A stretch of 64,000 nucleotides of DNA from contig JANXCS010000003.1 of NCBI GenBank assembly GCA_025060105.1, forward strand, positions 211,341-275,340, given 5' to 3'. Every line of letters begins with the position of its first letter. Within the stretch, counting starts at the first letter, position 1. The stretch is from Pseudothermotoga sp. Its GTDB lineage: Bacteria > Thermotogota > Thermotogae > Thermotogales > DSM-5069. A program made the translations under genes and the position numbers. Below, piece by piece: positions 17,026 to 24,171 of this stretch. The notes under the pieces are model-generated. The model saw only the letters and a list, made by a program, of their open reading frames with translations, searched no databases and was not told where the DNA came from.

Positions 17026-18363
17026 TCAAACACCTTTCTTCACCCGATGCTTTATGAACTCTGAAAGCACGTCTTCCAAGTTCGGTTTTCCTATCTCCTG
17101 TAGTTCGTACCGCACTCTCACGGCAGGTTTGTTGAGTTTCATGAGCCTCCTCAGATCTATGGGTGTACCTATGATCACGACGTCTGCTTCTGCGTTGTTT
17201 ATTGTTTGTTCCAGTTCTCTTATCTGTCTTTCTCCATAACCCATCGCAGGGAGTATCAGATCCAGATGTGTGTACTTTCTGTACGTTTCCAAGATCGAAC
17301 CGACCGCGTACGGCCTTGGATCCACTATCTGCGATGCACCGAACTTCTTGGCTGCGACGAACCCAGCCCCGTACCGCATTTCCCCGTGCGTTAGAGTTGG
17401 ACCATCCTCCACGATGAGCACTCTTTTTCCTTTGATCAAGCTTGGATCTTCCACGAATATGGGTGAGGCTGCATCGATCACGATGGCGTGAGGATTCCAT
17501 TTTTCAATGTTCTTTCTGACCGTTTCTATGTTCTCTGGACTGGCCGTTTCTTCCTTGTTGATCACCACGACGTTCGCCATGAGCAGGTTGGTCATCCCAG
17601 GATAGTAGGACACTTCGTGCCCAGCCCTGTGTGGATCCGCCACGACTATCAAAAGGTCTGGTTTGTAGAACGGAAAGTCGTTGTTACCACCGTCCCAGAG
17701 TATGACGTCTGGATTTTCAGCCTCGGCGCTTTTCAGTATCGCTTCGTAATCGACTCCAGCGTATATTACAGATCTTCTGTCTATGTGAGGTTCGTATTCC
17801 TCTCGCTCTTCTATGGTGCAGTTGTATTTGTCCAAATCTTCATGCGTTGCGAACCTTTGAACCTTCTGCGCAACGAGGTTACCGTACGGCATGGGGTGTC
17901 TGATGGACACGACTTTCAAACCTTTGGATCTGAGTATGTCGAGCACCCGGCGCGTCGTTTGGCTCTTTCCGCAACCTGTCCTCACCGCACATACGGCCAC
18001 CACCGGTCTTTTCGATTCGATCATCGTGTGCTTCGGTCCCATGAGTTTGAAGTCCGCACCTGCCGCCGTCACTATCGCAGCCCGCTCCATCACGTATTGG
18101 TGCGAAAGGTCGCTGTATGCGAGGATCACTTCATCGACGTTGTACTTTTTGATCAGCTCGACCAACTTCGATTCAGGTTCTATGGGTATTCCGTTTGGAT
18201 AGAGCTTGCCTGCCAGCTCCGGCGGATAGATCCTACCTTCTATGTCCGGTATCTGAGTCGCTGTGAAGGCAACCACTTCGTATTCTTCGTTGTCTCTGAA
18301 GTACACGTTGAAATTGTGAAAATCTCTTCCTGCCGCACCCATGATGATGACTCTCTTACGCAT
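17026..18363 (-). CDS. Cyclic 2,3-diphosphoglycerate synthetase-like P-loop protein (COG2403 type)
   Basis: A 445-residue cytosolic protein beginning MRKRVIIMGAAGRDFHNFN, the hallmark opening of the cDPG-synthetase/predicted-GTPase family. A nucleotide P-loop is visible as CAVRTGCGKSQTTRR near residue 132, with VILWDGGNNDFPFYKPDLLI and VLIVEDGPTLTHGEM further on. In hyperthermophilic methanogens the enzyme makes cyclic 2,3-diphosphoglycerate, a thermoprotective solute and phosphate store; bacterial homologues are mostly unproven. The start is ATG at 18363 with GGAGGTGAT upstream; longer in-frame extensions would include the promoter at 18404-18432. The gene is monocistronic. Confidence 0.78.
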   Translation of the reverse strand: MRKRVIIMGAAGRDFHNFNVYFRDNEEYEVVAFTATQIPDIEGRIYPPELAGKLYPNGIPIEPESKLVELIKKYNVDEVILAYSDLSHQYVMERAAIVTAAGADFKLMGPKHTMIESKRPVVAVCAVRTGCGKSQTTRRVLDILRSKGLKVVSIRHPMPYGNLVAQKVQRFATHEDLDKYNCTIEEREEYEPHIDRRSVIYAGVDYEAILKSAEAENPDVILWDGGNNDFPFYKPDLLIVVADPHRAGHEVSYYPGMTNLLMANVVVINKEETASPENIETVRKNIEKWNPHAIVIDAASPIFVEDPSLIKGKRVLIVEDGPTLTHGEMRYGAGFVAAKKFGASQIVDPRPYAVGSILETYRKYTHLDLILPAMGYGERQIRELEQTINNAEADVVIIGTPIDLRRLMKLNKPAVRVRYELQEIGKPNLEDVLSEFIKHRVKKGV

Positions 18364-18403
18364 CCTGTACATCACCTCCGTGTACGCGTTGCTCGCCTGG
18401 AGT

Positions 18404-18432
18404 AATATACCAATCAAACGACCGTTTGTCAC
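18404..18432 (-). promoter_or_regulatory. Promoter of the cDPG-synthetase-like gene
   Basis: On the minus strand GTGACA (18432-18427) and TATATT (18409-18404) are separated by exactly 17 nt, 40 nt upstream of the start codon. Five of six -35 bases and five of six -10 bases match consensus. The short inverted repeats ACCGT/ACGGT and AAACG/CGTTT overlap the -35 region and spacer and may be an operator. Confidence 0.7.
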
Positions 18433-18498
18433 GGTTGAATCGAAACCTTGGAGAGCCAAAGAAAGACGATCTTTAACCAAAGTGGGTCACTTTTTTCA

Positions 18499-18538
18499 GT
18501 ATGCTCACGTATGCGCAGGTATGCTCGAGTATGCGCAT
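18499..18538 (+). repeat. Four tandem 10-bp repeats in a divergent promoter region
   Basis: Four head-to-tail copies: GTATGCTCAC, GTATGCGCAG, GTATGCTCGA and GTATGCGCAT. All share GTATGC at an exact 10-bp period, with T and G alternating at position 7, so the array is also two copies of a 20-bp unit. It ends 5 nt before the -10 box of the EamA gene and covers the place where a -35 box should be. One site per helical turn suggests cooperative binding of a regulator along one DNA face. Confidence 0.8.
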
Positions 18539-18543
18539 TTTGT

Positions 18544-18549
18544 TATACT
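18544..18549 (+). promoter_or_regulatory. -10 box of the EamA transporter gene
   Basis: TATACT lies 33 nt upstream of the GTG start. At 17-nt spacing the -35 position reads ATGCTC, inside the tandem repeats and unlike consensus, so the promoter probably depends on a factor bound to the repeats. Confidence 0.55.
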
Positions 18550-18581
18550 CTTTTCAGTGCAAGACTTGAGAGGTGGTAATT

Positions 18582-19412
18582 GTGCACTATCTCTATCTGA
18601 TCGTGACGTTGTTTTTCTTCTCTTCGCTGGAAGTTGTCACAAAACCTCTTTCTGGTAGGATCGATCCTTTCTTTCTCACATTTTTCAGATTCTTCGCCGG
18701 TGGCATCTTCTTGACACTCTTTTCGTTGACTTCCAGAAAGAAGATCGAACGGAACGATCTGTCGAAGCTCATCGCCGTGGGTTGTTTGAACGGTGTGATC
18801 TCCATGAGTTTGCTTCAACTGTCCATAAAGCACTCGAACGCCTCCACCGCCGCCACGTTAGTGGCGATGAACCCCTTGTTCGTCAGCGTGTTCGCCCACG
18901 CGTTTGGTAAAGACAAACTGACGAGGAAAGCTATCTTGGCGATATCACTCGGTGCCATCGGGGTTTTGGTCCTCTCTTCGGCCAACGTTGCTGGTGACAG
19001 TCCTTTTGGGATCTTCTGTGGGATAGCAGCTTCGATCACTTTCGCTCTCTACACAGTTCTGATGAGAGATTTTTCCGTCAAGTACGGTGCACTGCTCGCA
19101 ACCTCCATCTCCACTCTCGCCGCCGGCTTGGTCTATGGAGCTCTGCTCGCCGTCTTTGGAAGGCTCTCAGTTCCAAGCTTGAGCTGGCCCGATTGGTCGA
19201 TCCTGCTCTACGTTGGGATCGGCATCACGGGCGTTGCGTACGTCACCTTCTTCAAGGCGATGCAAAGGTTCGGCCCTGTGAGAACGAGCCTCGTGTTCTA
19301 CCTCAAACCTGCCCTCGCGAGCTTTCTCGCAGCGATCTTTCTATCCGAAACCATCAGCGCACAGAAAGTCCTTGGCACGATCATCGTGGTGCTGTCACTC
19401 TTTTTGAGATGA
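18582..19412 (+). CDS. EamA/DMT-superfamily transporter
   Basis: A 276-residue inner-membrane protein with about ten hydrophobic helices in two EamA repeats. The first repeat includes FFLTFFRFFAGGIFLTLFSL and the conserved NASTAATLVAMNPLFV; the second includes GVAYVTFFKAMQRFGPVRTS and ends with the typical LAAIFLSETISAQKVLG. Members export or import small metabolites, amino acids or nucleotide precursors, so the substrate is unknown. The start is GTG at 18582, 6 nt after AGAGGTG; an upstream in-frame GTG overlaps that ribosome binding site. It is driven by a promoter with four tandem repeats upstream. The next gene begins 30 nt downstream and may be partly cotranscribed. Confidence 0.88.
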   Translation: MHYLYLIVTLFFFSSLEVVTKPLSGRIDPFFLTFFRFFAGGIFLTLFSLTSRKKIERNDLSKLIAVGCLNGVISMSLLQLSIKHSNASTAATLVAMNPLFVSVFAHAFGKDKLTRKAILAISLGAIGVLVLSSANVAGDSPFGIFCGIAASITFALYTVLMRDFSVKYGALLATSISTLAAGLVYGALLAVFGRLSVPSLSWPDWSILLYVGIGITGVAYVTFFKAMQRFGPVRTSLVFYLKPALASFLAAIFLSETISAQKVLGTIIVVLSLFLR

Positions 19413-19442
19413 TAATTTGGTATCATTGAATTGGGTTGAAGA

Positions 19443-21386
19443 ATGAAACTGTTGCTCATCATCGCTTTGATGATCTGTTCTTTCTCTTTCTCGATCACCG
19501 TCAGGGTGGGAATCTATGACAATCCACCCCAAGTGTTTCTGTCGAATGGACGTCCAGCTGGCTTGTACATAGAACTGCTCGAGAAGATCGCCAAAGAGAA
19601 CGGCTGGAAACTGAATTATGTTTTTTCTACTTTTTCCGAGCAACTAGAAAATCTGAAGAACGCAAAGATAGACGTTTTGGTCTCCATAGCCTACACGCCT
19701 GAACGTGCTCAGATCTACGATTACAACAACGAAACTCTTCTGCTCAACTGGGGTGTACTCTGCGTCGATGAAAAGTTTCCTTACAGGGACATAACCGATC
19801 TAGCCGGTAAAACGATAGCCATCTCCAGAAGTGATGTTTACGGTCAGGCTTTCATCAAAGAACTACGACGCTACTCCGTGGTGGTCGAACTGCTCGAAGT
19901 TTCAGACTATCCAGACGTTTTACGAGCCATCAGAGAGAAACGTGCAGTCGGAGGGATCGTCAGCAGGATATACGCTGCACAGAACTATGAAAAGTTCAAC
20001 GTGAAGATCACGGGAACGATTTTTTCACCGGTCGAACTGAGATTCGCTTTTCCAAAAGGTTCACCTTTGAACGAAACGTTGATACCTGCCATCGACGAAT
20101 CTTTAAAGGCTCTCAAATCGGATGTAAAGTCTTACTCGGCTCTGCTCGCACGCTATCTTGGAATGGAAAAACAAGTTGTTCCAAGATGGTTGGCCACCGC
20201 TTTTTTGATCTTCGGTATTTCCGCAGTTGGTTTTGCATCCTGGACGATGAGCCTTAGAACGTTGGTGAGATTGCGCACAAAGCAATTGACGAAAGCTAAC
20301 GAGGAATTACAGCAACTTCATGAAGAAACTTTGGCGCAAAATCAAGAAATTTCTGCGTTGAACGAACAACTCCAAAGTACCTTCACTCAACTTGAAGACG
20401 CCGTGAAGAGGTTCACGGACATGATCTGGTTACTCTCCAACGTTTCTGCCGATGCAACGCGTGAAGAGTTCTATGAAAAGTTCCTCTCGGCTACTCAAAA
20501 GCTCTGTCCGAACGGCCGTGTGGTGTTGTTGCAAGGTGATGTTTGTCTTTCAGTGAAAGATGATTCTATCGAGAAGGTTTCACTGAGTAGATCCGTCAAC
20601 GTTCCTGAGGGAATCAGCCAAGTTCCTGAAGAATTCAGCCGAATCGCTGAGAAGCATTTTGGCAGAGCATTTTGTATCAACATCGACGATGAAACGAAAT
20701 TGGTTTTTCTGTACGCAGATAAGCTTCAAATGGAACCTGACCTCGCGAGAGGTCTAGCTTCCATTCTGAGTCTCTATACGAGATTGAAAAAACACGAAGA
20801 AATGCTCGTTTCTTTGAGTGAAGGAATCGCTCAAGCTTTCCTGACAGCGCTGGAATTCCACGAACAGTACACCGCAAAACATTCCGAAACTGTGAAAAAT
20901 TACGCTTCCAAAATGGCGAGGAAGTTGAACTTGGACGAGAACGAAACGAGATTGATCACCTGTGCCGCGATGATCCACGATCTGGGTAAGTTGGCGATAC
21001 CAAAGACCATTTTGAACAAACCGGATAGGCTCTCAGCGGAAGAGTTCGAGCTGGTGAAACAACATCCCGTCGTTGCCGCAGAGATCGTGAAACACATCAA
21101 AGGTCTTGAAGATCTAGCCACCATCATACGCCACCATCACGAAAGGTGGGACGGAACAGGTTATCCCGATGGCCTTGCTGGAGAAGACATACCTTTAGGT
21201 TCAAGGATCATATGTATAGTCGACGCGTTCGAAGCCATGACCTCGGATAGACCATACAGAAAAGCGATGAAGATCGAAGAAGCTATTTCTGAACTTTTGA
21301 GGAACGCTGGAAAGCAGTTCGATCCGCAGCTGGTCAAGATCTTTTTAGAAATACTCTCAGAGGAGAGGGGGGTTGTCTTTGATTAA
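19443..21386 (+). CDS. Periplasmic-binding-domain sensor with HD-GYP phosphodiesterase output
   Basis: A 647-residue membrane sensor. Residues 1-17 are a signal sequence, about 18-245 form an SBP_bac_3 (amino-acid-type) domain beginning TVRVGIYDNPPQVF, 249-268 are a transmembrane helix, and 275-330 a coiled coil rich in Gln, Glu and Leu. A poorly conserved GAF-like stretch follows, then an HD-GYP domain with H512-D513 in HDLGKLAIP, KQHP, and HHHERWDGTGYP at 564-575, so all metal and GYP residues are present. Binding of a periplasmic ligand probably controls hydrolysis of cyclic di-GMP. The gene overlaps the MFS transporter gene, which is followed by a glycosidase, so the ligand may relate to sugar uptake. 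There is only a weak ribosome binding site. Confidence 0.9.
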   Translation: MKLLLIIALMICSFSFSITVRVGIYDNPPQVFLSNGRPAGLYIELLEKIAKENGWKLNYVFSTFSEQLENLKNAKIDVLVSIAYTPERAQIYDYNNETLLLNWGVLCVDEKFPYRDITDLAGKTIAISRSDVYGQAFIKELRRYSVVVELLEVSDYPDVLRAIREKRAVGGIVSRIYAAQNYEKFNVKITGTIFSPVELRFAFPKGSPLNETLIPAIDESLKALKSDVKSYSALLARYLGMEKQVVPRWLATAFLIFGISAVGFASWTMSLRTLVRLRTKQLTKANEELQQLHEETLAQNQEISALNEQLQSTFTQLEDAVKRFTDMIWLLSNVSADATREEFYEKFLSATQKLCPNGRVVLLQGDVCLSVKDDSIEKVSLSRSVNVPEGISQVPEEFSRIAEKHFGRAFCINIDDETKLVFLYADKLQMEPDLARGLASILSLYTRLKKHEEMLVSLSEGIAQAFLTALEFHEQYTAKHSETVKNYASKMARKLNLDENETRLITCAAMIHDLGKLAIPKTILNKPDRLSAEEFELVKQHPVVAAEIVKHIKGLEDLATIIRHHHERWDGTGYPDGLAGEDIPLGSRIICIVDAFEAMTSDRPYRKAMKIEEAISELLRNAGKQFDPQLVKIFLEILSEERGVVFD

Positions 21387-22680
21387 GAAGAACCAAACTC
21401 TCTCGTCCATGCTTTTCATCGTGCTGCTCATAGTTCTTCTCAACGCGGATCAGATGGTGATGTCTCCGAACATTGGTGCGATCGAAAAAGATTTCAACGT
21501 GGACGACGCACAGATAGGTCTGGTCGGAGCTGTCTTCACGGTGGTTGGAGCTGTCGTGAGCTTGGCTTGGGGTTATTTCGCAGATAAATACAGCAGGAAG
21601 CGTCTGCTCATCTATTCGATACTCGTCGGTGAGATTCCATGTTTCATGACGGCTTTTTCAACCAGCTTTTCCCAGCTTTTCTTCTGGAGGGTTTTGACCG
21701 GAATCGGTGTTGGTGCTTCATTCCCGATCGTATTTTCGCTCATCGGCGACATGTTCGATGAAGTGAACAGGGCGAAGGTCGCCGCGCTCATGGGTGCGGC
21801 GATCAGTGTGGGAAACATCCTTGGCATGATCGTCGGCGGTTTCGTCGGTCCGAGCTTCGGTTGGCGTTTGCCGTTCGTTTTGGTGTCCCTACCGAACGTG
21901 GTGTTGGCTTTCATCGCCCTGTTCGTGATCAAAGAACCTCCCAGGGGTGCCTTCGAAAAAGGCATAGGGGAGCTCGTCAGGGCTGGCTACGCTTATCCTA
22001 AAGCGCCGAGGCTCGAAGACTACGCGAAACTCGTGAGCGTGAAGACGAACCTGTTGTTGTTCCTTCAAGGTATAGCGGGCACGATCCCTTGGGGTGCGAT
22101 ACCGTACTTTCTGGTCGAGTTCTTCAGGAGGGAACGTGGTCTTTCGGTCGAAACTGCCACGATCATCTTCCTCGTTTTCGGTGTTGGAAACATCCTCGGC
22201 ACGATCGTTGGTGGCTGGCTCGGTGCGCTTTTGTACAAAAGGTCTAAGCCTCTGGTGCCGATATTCTGCAGTCTCACAACGGCTTTGGGTGTTTGGCTCA
22301 CCGTGTTGACGTTCGACTATTCGAACGTGGCCAACTCTGGACTCTACGTGTTGATGGTTCTGGGCTTGCTCGCCTCGCTCACCGACAGTCTCACCGGACC
22401 GAACGTGAAGATGATGCTTTTGAACGTGAACGAACCTCAGGACCGTGGAAGGATCTTTTCGATCTTCAATTTGACCGATTCTCTAGGAACAGGCATCGGC
22501 AGATGGATCGGAGGATTGTTTTCTGTGAGTCTCGGTTCACTCGCAGCGGCGATGAAGGTTTCTGCGTATTTTTGGTTGATCTGCTCACTGTTCCTTTTCT
22601 TACTCACCTTCAAGTTCTCCAGGGATGTCGATTCGCTCGAGTCTCGCATGATCGCTCTCGCTCAAAAGTTGAACAAGTGA
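21379..22680 (+). CDS. Major facilitator superfamily transporter
   Basis: A 433-residue, 12-helix MFS permease. The loop 2-3 signature appears as WGYFADKYSRKRLLIYS near residue 60, and the helix-4 segment FFWRVLTGIGVGASFPIVFS is typical of the spinster/sugar-phosphate-like branches. The start is uncertain: TTG at 21379 lies 6 nt after GGGGGG, while the TTG at 21373 abuts it. Either start lies inside the end of the HD-GYP gene, so the two are translationally linked. A GH1 beta-glycosidase gene starts 12 nt downstream. A saccharide or glycoside substrate for that enzyme is plausible but not shown by the sequence. Confidence 0.87.
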   Translation: MIKKNQTLSSMLFIVLLIVLLNADQMVMSPNIGAIEKDFNVDDAQIGLVGAVFTVVGAVVSLAWGYFADKYSRKRLLIYSILVGEIPCFMTAFSTSFSQLFFWRVLTGIGVGASFPIVFSLIGDMFDEVNRAKVAALMGAAISVGNILGMIVGGFVGPSFGWRLPFVLVSLPNVVLAFIALFVIKEPPRGAFEKGIGELVRAGYAYPKAPRLEDYAKLVSVKTNLLLFLQGIAGTIPWGAIPYFLVEFFRRERGLSVETATIIFLVFGVGNILGTIVGGWLGALLYKRSKPLVPIFCSLTTALGVWLTVLTFDYSNVANSGLYVLMVLGLLASLTDSLTGPNVKMMLLNVNEPQDRGRIFSIFNLTDSLGTGIGRWIGGLFSVSLGSLAAAMKVSAYFWLICSLFLFLLTFKFSRDVDSLESRMIALAQKLNK

Positions 22681-22692
22681 GGGGGTGTTTGG

Positions 22693-24171
22693 ATGTTTCC
22701 TAAAGATTTTCTTTTCGGTGCTTCCATGTCTGGTTTTCAAGTCGAGATGGGCTACGGTAAGAGCGATGTGGATCCCAACACGGATTGGTTCGTCTGGGTT
22801 CGAGAGCCGGAGAATTTGATCAACGGTGTGGTGAGTGGACACCTTCCAGAGTACGGAGCAGGTTATTGGTACAACTTTCCGACCATCCACAAGCTCGCGG
22901 CAGATTTCGGCATGAACGTGCTTCGAACGAACGTTGAGTGGTCTAGGATCTTTCCAAAACCCACCTTCGATGTGCCAGTGAAGGTGGTACAGGACGAGAG
23001 TGGCATCAAGTCGGTACAGATCGACGAGAAGACATTAAGATCTCTCGATGAACTTTCGAACAAGGAAGCTGTGGAGCACTATCGAGAGATCTTTTCCGAC
23101 ATGAGAAAAAGGGGTTTAAAGGTGTTTCTGAACTTAACACATTTCACGTTGCCCATTTGGTTGCACGATCCGATCGCTGTTCATAAGAGGCAGGAAACGG
23201 AAAAGCTCGGCTGGGCAACTGAGAGGAGTATCGTTGAGTTTGCAAAATTCGCAGCTTACGTGGTTTGGAAGTTCGACGATCTGATAGACATGTACAGCAC
23301 CATGAACGAACCGAACATCGTCAGCCAGATGGGTTACGTGATGAGCGTGTCTGGATTTCCCCCAGCGCGTTTTGAGCCAGAGATGTTCTTCAAAAGTTTG
23401 CTCAACCAAATAGTCGCACACGCGAGAGCTTACGATGTCATGAAGGCGTTGACTAAAAAACCGATCGGTTTGATCTATTCCGCTTCGGTGTACGAATCGA
23501 TCGATAAAGACGAAGAACTCGAACAGAGCGCGACGAATTTCATGAATTACATGTTTTTGGATGCCTTGACGAGCGGGATGTTGCTGTTTCAAACCAGAGA
23601 AGATCTGGCTGGAAGGCTCGATTTTCTCGGAATCAACTATTACACGCGCACCGTCATTCAAAAGATCGCTCCGATGCAGTTGGGTGTCGCGACTATAGAT
23701 TGGATGATCTGTCCGGGCTATGGACATTCGTGCCAACCTGGCGGTTTTTCCAAAGACGGCAGACCTGTGAGCGATTTCGGTTGGGAAACTTATCCTGAAG
23801 GTTTGCTCAAACTCTTACGTGCCATGAACGATAGGTACGGTCTCACCATGTACGTGACCGAGAACGGCGTGGCGGACGGTCGAGATTGGCTCAGACCTTA
23901 TCACCTGGTTGGGCACATGTACGCTGTGGAGAGAGCGATCGAAGAGGGAGTGAAGGTGAAAGGTTATCTGCATTGGAGCATCATCGATAACTTCGAATGG
24001 GCGAAGGGTTACCACATGCGTTTCGGTTTGGCCGAGACGGACTATCAAGCCAAGAGTTATTCGCCACGACCGTCGATGTACATCTTCAGAGAGATCGTGA
24101 AAGATTCTTCCACGGAGAAGTTCAAATATTATTTGCGCTCGCCTTACGAGATCTGGAGGACGAAAACTTAA
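22693..24171 (+). CDS. GH1 beta-glycosidase of the archaeal LacS type
   Basis: A 492-residue cytosolic family-1 glycoside hydrolase. The acid/base Glu206 lies in STMNEPN and the nucleophile Glu390 in YVTENG. Unlike ordinary bacterial GH1 enzymes, it carries the segments DPNTDWFVWVREPEN and EYGAGYWYNF and ends with GYLHWSIIDNFEWA, closely resembling Sulfolobus beta-glycosidase (489 residues, also Glu206). Relatives cleave beta-glucosides, galactosides, mannosides or fucosides. The start is ATG at 22693 after GAGGGGGTG. It is the last gene of the sensor-MFS-glycosidase operon. Its final 50 bases overlap the oppositely oriented metal ATPase gene. The archaeal type suggests horizontal transfer between hyperthermophiles. 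Confidence 0.93.
   Translation: MFPKDFLFGASMSGFQVEMGYGKSDVDPNTDWFVWVREPENLINGVVSGHLPEYGAGYWYNFPTIHKLAADFGMNVLRTNVEWSRIFPKPTFDVPVKVVQDESGIKSVQIDEKTLRSLDELSNKEAVEHYREIFSDMRKRGLKVFLNLTHFTLPIWLHDPIAVHKRQETEKLGWATERSIVEFAKFAAYVVWKFDDLIDMYSTMNEPNIVSQMGYVMSVSGFPPARFEPEMFFKSLLNQIVAHARAYDVMKALTKKPIGLIYSASVYESIDKDEELEQSATNFMNYMFLDALTSGMLLFQTREDLAGRLDFLGINYYTRTVIQKIAPMQLGVATIDWMICPGYGHSCQPGGFSKDGRPVSDFGWETYPEGLLKLLRAMNDRYGLTMYVTENGVADGRDWLRPYHLVGHMYAVERAIEEGVKVKGYLHWSIIDNFEWAKGYHMRFGLAETDYQAKSYSPRPSMYIFREIVKDSSTEKFKYYLRSPYEIWRTKT

Noticed and set aside
18364-18480. Longer N-terminus for the cDPG-synthetase-like protein
   Set aside because: The extension contains the gene's own -35/-10 promoter and lacks similarity to the family, which starts MRKRVIIMGAAGRD.
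18499-18538. Tandem repeats as a CRISPR array
   Set aside because: Units are 10 bp with no spacers and no cas genes nearby; a regulatory array fits better.
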